Positions 47,928-55,956 of a stretch of DNA of 64,000 bases are shown in pieces. The notes beneath the pieces were generated by a model. It had not been told where the DNA came from and searched no databases. It saw only the letters and a list, made by a program, of their open reading frames with translations. Position 1 is the stretch's first letter. Each line of letters begins with the position of its first letter. The translations under genes were made by a program, and so were the position numbers. Source of the stretch: an uncultured Exiguobacterium sp. (GTDB lineage: Bacteria; Bacillota; Bacilli; Exiguobacteriales; Exiguobacteriaceae); the NCBI GenBank assembly GCA_913775715.1, contig CAJYMC010000007.1, positions 930,001-994,000 of the forward strand, given 5' to 3'.

Positions 47928-49577
47928 TTAACGAATCCGATATAGTCGAAGTGTCCATGCCGATTGAGGATCACGAAATGTTTTGATGCGGACGAACCCT
48001 TTTTGACGAGCATCTTTGATCGTCACGGCAGAAATCAGATACGATGCCCCCATCCGCTTCATTTGACGTGTATTGAGCTGTAAATCATCAATCGTTTTCG
48101 GACGATCAGACGTCATCATGTCATCTTTTCCAAGTGTTGCTGAGAACACATACACGCGGTTTCCCCATGTGTCGTAATAACGACGTAACGTTGGACTTTT
48201 ATTTAATTCTCCCTCAATGATGCGACGAAACTGCCGCTTATAGGAGAGCGGATAAAAATTGACGTATCCGTCGATCGTCTGCAGTCCATTGTACTGGGCA
48301 ATCGCTGGATGAAGCCCGAGTGAGGCAACGTGATACGTTGATGTCGGACGATCAATCTCACGTTTGATCGCGTCAAACTGATTTGTCGCATAAAAGGCAC
48401 GATAGTTCGGTTCGTTCCGATAGATGATTTCCGGATGCCAGAGCAAAAGAACGATGGTTTGTGCCATCAACAGCCGTTTCACCCACCGGCGTTTTACATG
48501 AAGCCAGAGCCATTCCAGGGACAAGAAAAAGACACCATACCAAATCATCGGTTGTAAAAAATGAAAGCGCGAGAAGTTGAATGTCCGCAATAGACTGATT
48601 TGATCCTTCAGCGGATTCCACCCTATATAAAACCAAGCGGCATACCAGATGGACAATCCAATCAACAGATATGTCAATCGACGAATCCGTCGCGGGAGTT
48701 GACCGTTCTGACGCCAAGACAAGATGACGACCACTCCAATCGTCAACAACAGAATCGGTGCTTGCGCAGCTCGGTCATGCGTGTGCCCGAGTACAAGGTG
48801 CTTCAGCACGAGCCGCATCGTCGCCAGCAGTCCGTTTCGTCCTTCTTCAAAGTCTTCTCGGCTCGTTGGTTCACTTTCCCATAAAAGTGAGTAGACCAGT
48901 CGATATTCAATGAGCAGATAGAGTAGCGTCTGACCGATGAATGCCACCCAAAACAGACGATGGAAGGAGCGCGCACGCACCTCTTTGACGATATGATAGA
49001 TGGCGAGTACACATAGGAAAAAGCAGATTCCTAAGACAAAGCTGGAATAGAAGGGAACAAGAAAAAGTACAAGCAGACTGACGCGTCGTTTTTGCTGATG
49101 CCACAGGTTCCAATATGCCCAAAGCAATAAGGGCATTCCAAGCGTACTGAGCATTCCGGACGGCCAAAACGGTGTCCAGGCAAATAAAATCGCACACCAA
49201 ACGACGATATATAACGGTGGTCGGTTTCGTCCATAATCTCGCAGTAAGAGGTACATCCCGATGAAAGCAACCAGTCGCGTGACGAGTTGACTGATGACAT
49301 ATGCTGTAAACGGACTAAACCATTCATAGAACCAGATGATGCCTGAAAATGAACTGACGAACGCGTTGCGAGAGACGACTCCGCTCATCAACCCCGGAAC
49401 CGTCGCTTTCATCCCCGCATGAACGCTATTAGTTTCGATTAACCATTTATACCAAACGACATTTGAATCCAGATTATCGTGGATGCGAACATGACTATAC
49501 TGTCCAAGCAGAATCATGGGCACGACATAACAAGCCGACAAAATGAGCCCAATCAAGAACAATTGACGTTCTCGCAT
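47928..49577 (-). CDS. ykoS: YkoS-like (DUF6044) polytopic membrane protein, probable GT-C glycosyltransferase
   Basis: 549 residues from ATG 49577 after GGAAAGG; longer frame unsupported. About eleven helices. Starts LIGLILSACYVVPMILLGQYSHVRIHDNLDSNVVWYKWLIE: the Asp-containing first loop after helix 1 is usual for GT-C enzymes. Large external C-terminal region (PTSTYHVASLGLHPAIAQYNGLQTIDGYVNFYPL). Similar to B. subtilis YkoS, encoded next to a GT2 gene. By analogy with CsbB-YfhO-GtcA it would move sugar from the lipid carrier to teichoic acid or another wall polymer. Confidence 0.8.
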   Translation of the reverse strand: MRERQLFLIGLILSACYVVPMILLGQYSHVRIHDNLDSNVVWYKWLIETNSVHAGMKATVPGLMSGVVSRNAFVSSFSGIIWFYEWFSPFTAYVISQLVTRLVAFIGMYLLLRDYGRNRPPLYIVVWCAILFAWTPFWPSGMLSTLGMPLLLWAYWNLWHQQKRRVSLLVLFLVPFYSSFVLGICFFLCVLAIYHIVKEVRARSFHRLFWVAFIGQTLLYLLIEYRLVYSLLWESEPTSREDFEEGRNGLLATMRLVLKHLVLGHTHDRAAQAPILLLTIGVVVILSWRQNGQLPRRIRRLTYLLIGLSIWYAAWFYIGWNPLKDQISLLRTFNFSRFHFLQPMIWYGVFFLSLEWLWLHVKRRWVKRLLMAQTIVLLLWHPEIIYRNEPNYRAFYATNQFDAIKREIDRPTSTYHVASLGLHPAIAQYNGLQTIDGYVNFYPLSYKRQFRRIIEGELNKSPTLRRYYDTWGNRVYVFSATLGKDDMMTSDRPKTIDDLQLNTRQMKRMGASYLISAVTIKDARQKGFVRIKTFRDPQSAWTLRLYRIR

Positions 49578-49744
49578 GATAATGTCCTTTCCTTTTAGCA
49601 CGACCGGTCGATGGTATAGTGTTCCTCTCATTTCCTTTGTGTAACCCTATTCCCATAAGATTACATAGTCGATAAAAAATCACGCAACTCTCTACCTTTG
49701 TCGTATACTAAAAGTACTAATATATGGAAGTGGGTCCAGTTTAT

Positions 49745-50545
49745 ATGCAGTTAGTGTCTCGCGTATTTCTCTCGTCCGTTTTGGTCGCTCTTTTGTACGC
49801 TTCAATAACCCGAATGACTCTACTTGTCTTAGGCGAGGACGACCTTTCTTTTTTAACCGCCTTTTTGATTGGATTCGTTTATACTCTTCCCGTCATTCTC
49901 ACCGGATCATTGTTATCCAGCTGTCTGCTCTACCTCACTCGAACGTTAGCACTTCATTTCACGACGCGTCTCATCGTCAACCAGACGGTCGCACTTTTGT
50001 TCAGTTTTGTTTTAATTTCTGTTGTCTTGGATCATTCTTTTTCAAACAATTTCGTCCTAATCAGTTGTGGTATGGCGTTAATCTATTTCCTTATTTCCGA
50101 AATGTCACGAAAATATCCGGCGTCGTGTCGGTCCCTTTCCGGCTTATTTTTCCGAATCGGACTCAGTTACTGGTTGTTCTCCATGCTATCAGGATCGATG
50201 GCAAGTTTTGTTCCGACCGTATCTCGAATGGAACAGCTGATGAATACTCACACGGATGCATTTCTTTTACTTTTCGTCAGTGGAATCGTACTTGCTGAAG
50301 TCGCCTGTTCTTTTCTGTTTTCAAAACGGTCCCTGCCTTGGATGTCTCAGCTGTACATCCATATCGGAAGCGCTTGTATCCTGACTGGCGTGACTTCTGT
50401 CTTGACTCCACTGCCCTTAACATTAGTCTTTACTAACGTATGTACCGCATTGACCTATGTACTGATTTCTCGACTGTTTATCATCATGAATACCGGAAAG
50501 GAGGAACACCATGATCCGTCTGTCATTTCGACTACTGATGACTAA
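49745..50545 (+). CDS. Uncharacterised membrane protein with two internal repeats
   Basis: About 266 residues; ATG 49745 (MQLVSRVFLSSV) fits a GTGGG site, while ATG 49724 has none. Eight hydrophobic helices in two halves of about 130. Repeat pairs: LIVNQTVALLFSFVLISVVLD with LYIHIGSACILTGVTSVLTP, and ISCGMALIYFLISEMSR with NVCTALTYVLISRLFII. The next gene encodes a third copy. No family recognised. Its last 35 bases overlap that gene. Confidence 0.7.
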   Translation: MQLVSRVFLSSVLVALLYASITRMTLLVLGEDDLSFLTAFLIGFVYTLPVILTGSLLSSCLLYLTRTLALHFTTRLIVNQTVALLFSFVLISVVLDHSFSNNFVLISCGMALIYFLISEMSRKYPASCRSLSGLFFRIGLSYWLFSMLSGSMASFVPTVSRMEQLMNTHTDAFLLLFVSGIVLAEVACSFLFSKRSLPWMSQLYIHIGSACILTGVTSVLTPLPLTLVFTNVCTALTYVLISRLFIIMNTGKEEHHDPSVISTTDD

Positions 50546-50906
50546 CTGGATTTTTCTGATGCTGTATCAACATCTCCCATCATCACCACGCCTTATGCCC
50601 GATACAAACGCCGGCTATTATCAAGGTGTCTTTGAGACATTGTTGTCGTTTGCGATTGTCATCACGGTCGGTGGCATCTTGACCGACGCGATTCGTTACT
50701 TCTCTTTCCGTTCACGACCGCTGTCTTTTATAACACACCTCTTCCTGAATCAAGGCATCGCCTTATTTATCGGTGGCGTCCTGTTACTTGTATTCAAAGA
50801 TTTGTTTCAACCGCTTTGTTTTCAAGCGATTGCGAGTAGCGCTGCTTTCCTCTACTTTTTGATGACACGTTTGACAATACTGTACAAGACGGATTCAATT
50901 GTATGA
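50511..50906 (+). CDS. Uncharacterised membrane protein, single copy of the repeat
   Basis: 131 residues, ATG 50511 after AAGGAGGAACACC, nested 35 bp into the previous gene. Four helices. Matches the repeat unit of the upstream protein: RPLSFITHLFLNQGIALFIG, VLLLVFKDLFQPL, IASSAAFLYFLMTRLTIL. Likely partner subunit. Unknown function. Confidence 0.7.
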   Translation: MIRLSFRLLMTNWIFLMLYQHLPSSPRLMPDTNAGYYQGVFETLLSFAIVITVGGILTDAIRYFSFRSRPLSFITHLFLNQGIALFIGGVLLLVFKDLFQPLCFQAIASSAAFLYFLMTRLTILYKTDSIV

Positions 50907-50995
50907 AATCAGCCACTTTCTTACATTTTTGTTAGGTAAGAACGATGTGTTAGGTACTATACTGAATATATCGTTCAGTAAAGGAGACATGTCGC

Positions 50996-51277
50996 ATGTT
51001 TCGTCAAAAATCAATTCTATACTTACTCATTTTATTGTCCTTCGGTTTAGCATTCGATACGGTCACAGGGTCGTCTCTCATTCCATTCGTCGAACCCCTT
51101 CATCAATTGATCGCCTCACTTGCGTTGACCATCACGACCGCCTGTTTAGCACTGTTCTTTCTGTTCTATCACGGCATTCGTCCGCACCTCGAGTTACTGA
51201 TCGTCCTCCCTTTTTTGATTTTAACGAGCGGCATCACGTTCTTGTTCGTCTTCTTGAACGCAATGACTGTCATTTAA
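50996..51277 (+). CDS. Small three-helix membrane protein, 93 residues
   Basis: ATG 50996 after AAAGGAGACATGTCGC. Three hydrophobic helices (SILYLLILLSFGLAFDTVTG, LIASLALTITTACLALFFLFYHG, LELLIVLPFLILTSGITFLFVFL). Unrelated to the repeat proteins upstream. No family recognised. Terminator 10 bp after the stop. Confidence 0.7.
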   Translation: MFRQKSILYLLILLSFGLAFDTVTGSSLIPFVEPLHQLIASLALTITTACLALFFLFYHGIRPHLELLIVLPFLILTSGITFLFVFLNAMTVI

Positions 51278-51286
51278 CGTCATTAA

Positions 51287-51317
51287 AAAGCCCGTCTTCT
51301 TCAAGGAGACGGGCTTT
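51287..51317. terminator. Bidirectional rho-independent terminator
   Basis: Arms AAAGCCCGTC/GACGGGCTTT, loop of 11 bases, between convergent genes. Confidence 0.82.
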
Positions 51318-51334
51318 GCTCGGCAATATGTAGA

Positions 51335-51517
51335 TCACGGTTTGGCTTGAATCTCCAGCAACGGATCACTTTCACTCGGCCAATTGATTTGTCCTGCGTA
51401 ATGATCCTCAATCGTCGCGACGGGTTCCGAACGTTCGAACCGGGACGGTTGCGTAGACGCTGTACAGACGATCAAGACGGCTAACAGACTGATGATACTA
51501 AACATTCTTCGCATCAT
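51335..51517 (-). CDS. Small secreted or lipid-anchored peptide, 60 residues
   Basis: ATG 51517 eight bases after AAAGGAG. Basic MMRRMF, then hydrophobic SIISLLAVLIVCTAS: a signal sequence with a Cys at 18, but V before it is unusual for a lipobox, so lipid modification is doubtful. The exported 40 residues are acidic and Pro/Ser-rich (RSEPVATIEDHYAGQINWPSESDPL). Not recognised. Confidence 0.6.
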   Translation of the reverse strand: MMRRMFSIISLLAVLIVCTASTQPSRFERSEPVATIEDHYAGQINWPSESDPLLEIQAKP

Positions 51518-51615
51518 GATTTATACTCCTTTAGTCGTTTCTATCTTTATTTTAAGCAAACCGTGCCACTTCGCCATCCGTCCTCCGCTGTATCTCTTTC
51601 TTTATCCATCAAAAA

Positions 51616-51638
51616 AGACCGACTAGGTACGTCGGTCT
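51616..51638 (-). terminator. Rho-independent terminator
   Basis: AGACCGAC/GTCGGTCT with six T on the minus strand, after the NmrA-like gene. Confidence 0.78.
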
Positions 51639-51645
51639 GCCTTCA

Positions 51646-52281
51646 TCACCCTTGTTCGCCAACGACCGAGAAGCGCTCGTTGAGGTGTTGTTCGTTTTCA
51701 AGCTCATCCACTACCGCGATGGCATAGTCCGCGTAACTGATGTAGCTTTCCCCTTTTGCGTTCAGAATCATCTGCTCGCCGCCGACTGTATACGTTCCTG
51801 TACGTTGACCACTTGGATCAAAGAATCCAGCGGGGCTGAGATACGTCCATGTCACGTCTTGCTGTCCTTGCAGTTCGATCAGATTTTTTCCCATGTTCGA
51901 AGCTGTTGGATAGTACGCTTCCGGGAAATCCGGTGTTTCCATGACACGTACTGTATGATCGGCATCGACGAACAGGCTTCCTGCACCACCGACGACGAAT
52001 AGTCGTGTCTTGCTTCCTGCTAACACGTTGATCAAATGACGCCCGACTTCGATATGCTTCGTTTCCTCACCCGGTGCTGCATTAAACGCATTGACGATGG
52101 CGTCAAATCCGTTTAAGTCGTCTTTCGTCAGTGCGAGCACATCGCGCTCGAGAATCGTGACGTTTGCCGTCACTTTTGCGGCGTTACGAACGATTGCTGT
52201 GACGTCATGCCCGCGTTTGACTGCTTCTTGTACAATCAATTGTCCTGCTTTTCCTGTTGCGCCGATGATTCCAATGTTCAT
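51646..52281 (-). CDS. NAD(P)-binding oxidoreductase, NmrA/YwnB-like
   Basis: 211 residues. Rossmann start MNIGIIGATGKAGQLIVQEAVKRGHDVTAIVRN with GxxGxxG, LTKDDLNGFDAIVNAFNAAPG, FVVGGAGSLFVDADHTVRV and a short YADYAIAVVDELE tail, as in atypical SDRs of the BLVRB/YwnB type. Reduces a flavin, quinone or ketone, or acts as redox sensor. Divergent from an Rrf2 regulator as in the B. subtilis ywnA-ywnB pair, with tandem operators between. Confidence 0.9.
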   Translation of the reverse strand: MNIGIIGATGKAGQLIVQEAVKRGHDVTAIVRNAAKVTANVTILERDVLALTKDDLNGFDAIVNAFNAAPGEETKHIEVGRHLINVLAGSKTRLFVVGGAGSLFVDADHTVRVMETPDFPEAYYPTASNMGKNLIELQGQQDVTWTYLSPAGFFDPSGQRTGTYTVGGEQMILNAKGESYISYADYAIAVVDELENEQHLNERFSVVGEQG

Positions 52282-52302
52282 GATGATTCCTCCTTTTTGA
52301 TA

Positions 52303-52340
52303 TGTAACTACTTTGATTACATGTAACCAATATAGTTACA
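52303..52340. promoter_or_regulatory. Two abutting 19-bp operators of the YwnA-like Rrf2 regulator
   Basis: TGTAACTACTTTGATTACA (52303-52321) and TGTAACCAATATAGTTACA (52322-52340) are inverted repeats of equal length, joined with no gap. The second is a perfect 6-7-6 dyad, the first a 5-9-5 dyad. Positioned 22 bp before the NmrA-like gene. Confidence 0.7.
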
Positions 52341-52445
52341 AATAAATCATTTGTCAACATCCTTGTCTTTATTCCCCGTTTCTTGCCAAATGAACGATAC
52401 GACGTATAATGAGAGAACAATGTTTTTAAGAAGGAGGGTCATCCG

Positions 52446-52877
52446 TTGGCCATCAGTACTCGTTTTTCGGTCGGCATTCATATTCTCTCGTTGATCGCGA
52501 CCGATGAGAAGATGACATCCGACTTGATTGCCGGAAGCGTCAATACGAATCCGGTCGTCATCCGTAAAATCATGAGCATGTTGAAGAAAGCCGAATTGAT
52601 CGAGGTCCGTCCGGGTGTCGCCGGTGCGCGACTTGCGCGTCCGTTATCTACTATCACGCTACTTGACGTTTATCAAGCCGTTGCTGTCGTACCGGATAAG
52701 GAACTGTTCGGTGTCCATGCCGCACCGAATCCAGATTGTCCGGTCGGACGAAACATCCAATCGACGGTCACACCCATCTTCGAGCTCGCACAATCCGCAC
52801 TTGAGAAGGTACTGGCTCACGTCACACTGGATGATATCGTCAGTGAAATCGAACAAAAAGAAGCATCGTCCTCGTAA
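52446..52877 (+). CDS. Rrf2 family regulator, YwnA-like
   Basis: 143 residues, TTG start after AAGGAGGGTCATCCG. Winged HTH: ISTRFSVGIHILSLIA, DLIAGSVNTNPVVIRKIMSMLKKAELIEVRPGVAGARLARPLSTITLLDVYQAV. Only one Cys (NPDCPVG) lies in the region that in IscR/NsrR carries three cluster ligands, so it is the non-cluster YwnA type, which senses redox or electrophiles by other means. Divergent from the NmrA-like gene. Confidence 0.92.
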   Translation: MAISTRFSVGIHILSLIATDEKMTSDLIAGSVNTNPVVIRKIMSMLKKAELIEVRPGVAGARLARPLSTITLLDVYQAVAVVPDKELFGVHAAPNPDCPVGRNIQSTVTPIFELAQSALEKVLAHVTLDDIVSEIEQKEASSS

Positions 52878-52890
52878 GGGCGATGCTTTT
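52861..52890 (+). terminator. Rho-independent terminator overlapping the rrf2 stop
   Basis: AAGCATCG/CGATGCTT with inner CC/GG, then TTTT; the stop codon lies in the loop side. Confidence 0.7.
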
Positions 52891-52966
52891 TGTCATATAT
52901 ACATTGCATGTGTCATCTATATATGGCATACTGAATAAGGGAATATTTGTAAAGGAGTGGATGGAT

Positions 52967-53176
52967 ATGTCTACACCGTTGAGTCCGATGAAACAACTTC
53001 GCATGCAGCAAGGCTTAACACAAGGTCAACTAGCAGAGAAAGTGCATGTCACACGACAAACGATCGCCTTGATTGAAGCGAATAAATTCAATCCGAGTCT
53101 TCGACTTTGTCTAGACATCGCACACGCCCTACAAACAGATTTAAATACTTTATTTTGGGAGGAACAGCATGAATAA
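52967..53176 (+). CDS. XRE-family small HTH regulator
   Basis: 69 residues from ATG 52967 (MSTPLSPMKQLRMQQG) nine bases after AAAGGAG. HTH: LTQGQLAEKVHVTRQTIALIEANKFNPSLRLCLDIAHALQTDLNTLFW. Same compact type as the gene at 19488. Its end overlaps the following membrane-protein gene by eight bases, so the two are coupled. Confidence 0.9.
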   Translation: MSTPLSPMKQLRMQQGLTQGQLAEKVHVTRQTIALIEANKFNPSLRLCLDIAHALQTDLNTLFWEEQHE

Positions 53177-53645
53177 GTGGTTAGAATTCTTTGGCATTAA
53201 AAAGGAAACGGATGAGCGCGTTCAACAACAGAGTACAAAAGTATTTTTCGAAGCAGGAATCTTTGTCCTCTTCTTAGCTTTACTTGATATCGTCATTCGT
53301 GGAGTGGTGTTAGAACGTCCGATTGCAGAGTGGGGATTTAGCTTTTTCATAATTGGAGCATATCTTGTATACGGCATTATTCGCATGGCGTTTGCTGGAG
53401 TGTATGATCAAGATATTTATGATGAGACGTCCTTTAAGAAGAAAATGAGAAAACATACGTTAGAACATTTGTTGACCAGCCTTTTCTTATCCATCATTAC
53501 GACGGTTCATGATGGTATGCCACATGATCTAATGGGATGGATGGAGATCCCCGTTAAGTTTTGCTGTGTTTTTTTAGCGATGCAGTTGTTAGAATGGGTC
53601 TTGTCTCGTATCTCACTTCGAAAAATCAAAAAAGAACTTCGATAA
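53169..53645 (+). CDS. DUF6773-like membrane protein coupled to XRE regulator
   Basis: 158 residues, ATG 53169 after GGGAGGAACAGC. An N-terminal amphipathic stretch with KKETDERVQQQSTKVFFEAGIF is followed by four hydrophobic helices and a charged loop YDQDIYDETSFKKKMRKHTLE; basic tail. The DERV-x-x-Q-x-x-K-x-x-x-x-A pattern and XRE neighbour match the DUF6773/DUF3796-like group of Bacillota, whose role is unknown. Confidence 0.72.
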   Translation: MNKWLEFFGIKKETDERVQQQSTKVFFEAGIFVLFLALLDIVIRGVVLERPIAEWGFSFFIIGAYLVYGIIRMAFAGVYDQDIYDETSFKKKMRKHTLEHLLTSLFLSIITTVHDGMPHDLMGWMEIPVKFCCVFLAMQLLEWVLSRISLRKIKKELR

Positions 53646-53653
53646 TACATAAT

Positions 53654-53687
53654 AAAACGCATCATCCTGTATAGGACGATGCGTTTT
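53654..53687. terminator. Bidirectional rho-independent terminator
   Basis: AAAACGCATC/GATGCGTTTT with inner TCC/GGA; between convergent genes. Confidence 0.82.
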
Positions 53688-53690
53688 GCA

Positions 53691-53867
53691 TTACATGAAC
53701 CATTGATACAGGAAATATCCTCCACCGAGAACGACAAGCACCGCGAGCATCTCAAGTCCACGCATCCCATCGTTTTGTCCACGCGGTACAGCACTACCAA
53801 GACCTTGATCAACACCATCGCGGAGATGATCAAGTGGTTGTTTCTTTTCTTGTTTAAAGCGAGACAC
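53691..53867 (-). CDS. 58-residue membrane-anchored protein
   Basis: Found by hand: GTG 53867 seven bases after AAGGGGG, TAA at 53691. Basic-polar head (SRFKQEKKQPLDHLRDGVDQ), a glycine-rich linker (GLGSAVPRGQNDGMRG), then one C-terminal helix LEMLAVLVVLGGGYFLYQWF. Tail-anchored layout. A terminator follows the stop at once. No family recognised. Confidence 0.6.
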   Translation of the reverse strand: MSRFKQEKKQPLDHLRDGVDQGLGSAVPRGQNDGMRGLEMLAVLVVLGGGYFLYQWFM

Positions 53868-54031
53868 TCGAATGACCCCCTTTTAACATATTGTACCATT
53901 TCCTATTCACTTTGCAGTGCATTATGCCAAAAAGAATCAATTGTAGTACTTATCTTAAATTCAATTAATTTCTCTATTCATTTCGAAGCAATTTCATGAC
54001 CCCCATCTTTTCAACGATCAAAACGTCCTTC

Positions 54032-54220
54032 TCAAAATGTTTCATAGAATGTTTTGATGCCAACAATTGTTTCGACAGGTGAAACGAATGGATCTTCCAA
54101 GATTGTGATCGATCGCTCGTCCTCTTGATTCAGGCAGATGGCATGCAAGTGATTGACTAATAATTGATTATTGACGATCACGTTCGCCGGTTGGATCGAT
54201 TTGAAATCATGTACAGACAA
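54032..54220 (-). CDS. Small protein, 62 residues, downstream of arr
   Basis: TTG start at 54220 five bases after GGGGGAG. Soluble, DFKSIQPANVIVNNQLLVNHLHAICLNQEDERSI-type strand-rich sequence ending TIVGIKTFYETF (written in parts: VNNQLLVNHLHAICL, then EDPFVSPVETIVG). Eighteen bases after the rifampin ADP-ribosyltransferase gene on the same strand, so probably co-transcribed. Family not recognised. Confidence 0.55.
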   Translation of the reverse strand: MSVHDFKSIQPANVIVNNQLLVNHLHAICLNQEDERSITILEDPFVSPVETIVGIKTFYETF

Positions 54221-54238
54221 ATCTTCTCCCCCGTTCGT

Positions 54239-54640
54239 TTAGTCAATGATCGTATCCTTCCCTTCTGCGCGTAACCGCTGCAGGGATGTTTTCATCGCCA
54301 TAATTTCTTCATCTGTATGCCGTTCCCACGACCCGAGCTCAGCGATGATTTTCACAGGTTCCGTCGAACGATACGACCGGGTCGGATTGCCTGGAAACCG
54401 TTTGTTTGTCAAGTTTGGATCATCCTCATACGCTCCCAGTGGCTCGACGAGGTAGATACGTTCCGGAGCGTCAGATCGTGCGAGCTCCGCGCCCCACTTC
54501 GCCGCATCGAGTGTCGCTGTGAAATAGACATGCTGAAGTGGTTGTTCGCGAAAATTCGACGTATGTCCTGGGATCAACCTATCCCCAATTTTCAAATTGA
54601 CTTTCGTACCGTGAAAATAAGGACCTTCGACTGTTCTCAT
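54239..54640 (-). CDS. arr: NAD+-rifampin ADP-ribosyltransferase
   Basis: 133 residues, the normal Arr size. Signature segments: PYFHGTKVNLKIGDRLIPGH, FREQPLQHVYFTATLDAAKWGAELA, RIYLVEPLGAYEDDPNLTNKRFPGNPTRSYRS, and EPVKIIAELGSWERH. The FHGT His and the YFTA Tyr bind NAD; the downstream Asp is catalytic. ADP-ribosylates the C23 hydroxyl of rifamycins and gives resistance. ATG 54640 after AAGGAGGCGAGC. No mobile element beside it, so it looks like a resident chromosomal gene. Confidence 0.93.
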   Translation of the reverse strand: MRTVEGPYFHGTKVNLKIGDRLIPGHTSNFREQPLQHVYFTATLDAAKWGAELARSDAPERIYLVEPLGAYEDDPNLTNKRFPGNPTRSYRSTEPVKIIAELGSWERHTDEEIMAMKTSLQRLRAEGKDTIID

Positions 54641-54833
54641 ATGCTCGCCTCCTTACTTAGTACTTTCAGTATAGACAGTGGATTTGATCAGATGTAGTCT
54701 GTTTCAAAATGAAATTTCAAGGTATACTGGTAGCAAAGGAAGACATTTTTGTCGTCAGATTGTAACTCGTTTTTTGTCTACCTGTCAGGCATGATGGGGT
54801 TAGTCATTTTACATAGGAGGTCATCCGTCCAAC

Positions 54834-55364
54834 GTGAAGTTCTTTAAAGCTTTAGCGAAAACCGAAGAGGCTGTCTGGATCCCAGAAGCCGAGTGGCAAA
54901 CCGTCTGTGAGCAGGAAGGACTGACCATGCCGAGTCATCCGCAGGAGCAAATCGTAGGTCTTGCTTATAATAAACAACGTCAAATCGTTGAAGTCACGCG
55001 TAACTTGCGTCCTCCGGCACTCAGTTATTATGTCACGATTCTTGAGCCACCTAACAATCGTTCACTCATTTCCAAACGCTCCTTCCTGACCGTTCTCCAT
55101 GAACGAACCGAACGAACGTCGAATATTGAATTTGGTACGTTTAGGTTGCTAGAAATCAACGTTCGTGAAGAAGGACTAGGAGAGCGCGGTCTACTTCTCG
55201 AATCCTTGATTCATGATATCGAAAAAAAATATACGGCCTACGTCATTCTCGGCGACTATGCTACCATCACTTTGCAAGGTCGCGTTTCCGAGACCTGCTT
55301 TACGAAATACGGATTCCAATTAACGGATTCGTACCTCATCCTATCGAACGATGTTCCTTCTTGA
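54834..55364 (+). CDS. Hypothetical protein, 176 residues
   Basis: GTG start at 54834; AGGAGG is 13 bases upstream, longer than usual. Soluble alpha/beta protein: VWIPEAEWQTVCEQEGL, IVGLAYNKQRQIVEVTRNLRPPALSYYVTILEP, FRLLEINVREEGLGERGLLLESLIHDIEKKY, TKYGFQLTDSYLI. The R-E-E-G-L-G-E-R-G-L stretch followed by a helix and K-Y-G-F ending is GNAT-like (acetyl-CoA loop), but the fold is not certain. Single gene. Confidence 0.65.
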   Translation: MKFFKALAKTEEAVWIPEAEWQTVCEQEGLTMPSHPQEQIVGLAYNKQRQIVEVTRNLRPPALSYYVTILEPPNNRSLISKRSFLTVLHERTERTSNIEFGTFRLLEINVREEGLGERGLLLESLIHDIEKKYTAYVILGDYATITLQGRVSETCFTKYGFQLTDSYLILSNDVPS

Positions 55365-55365
55365 G

Positions 55366-55390
55366 AAGACCTGACTGGATCAGGTCTTTT
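55366..55390 (+). terminator. Rho-independent terminator
   Basis: AAGACCTGA/TCAGGTCTT, five-base loop, then TTTTT. Confidence 0.82.
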
Positions 55391-55517
55391 TCATATGGTT
55401 TTTGACGAATGATGGGAAGTGATGGGTTTCCGTTCAAACTAGTAGCACTACATATTTTTAATATGGTATGGTAAAAGTAATTCATCAGCAACACATTCTA
55501 CATTTAAGAGGTTCCTC

Positions 55518-55937
55518 ATGACAACAACCACAGAGACATATCCCATGACATGCTGGCATACGATTTCGACTTACCATAATCAACAAATCAAGCGCGTCAA
55601 TGCTTTCTTGAAACATTGGGATTTATCCCATACGAATCTCGAGGTATTACGCTGTTTACACACGACCTCATGCACGAGCCAGAAGGAAATCGCCGAACGG
55701 ATCCAAGTGACCGATGGCACGATTTCACACGGAATCAAGCGACTGTTCGATCGGCAACTGATTACCCGTCAACGAAAATGGAAGACGAACTATCTTTTGT
55801 TGACGGAAAAAGGAACAGCCATTCTACAGGAAGTAATGCCCGCCTACGAACGTTTTCAACAAGAACAATTCGCCGCCTTAACGGCTCGACAACAAGAAGA
55901 ATTAATCCGTTTCTTCGATAAGCTCAATCCCGCATGA
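55518..55937 (+). CDS. MarR family regulator (first of two)
   Basis: 139 residues, ATG 55518 after AAGAGGTTCCTC. Winged HTH: LEVLRCLHTTSCTSQKEIAERIQVTDGTISHGIKRLFDRQLITRQRKWKTNYLLLTEKGTAIL. Single strand of flanking helices for dimerisation. Nineteen bases before a second MarR gene on the same strand, and probably paired with it; no transporter nearby to act on. Confidence 0.9.
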   Translation: MTTTTETYPMTCWHTISTYHNQQIKRVNAFLKHWDLSHTNLEVLRCLHTTSCTSQKEIAERIQVTDGTISHGIKRLFDRQLITRQRKWKTNYLLLTEKGTAILQEVMPAYERFQQEQFAALTARQQEELIRFFDKLNPA

Positions 55938-55956
55938 CAGAAGAGGAGGAAAACAT

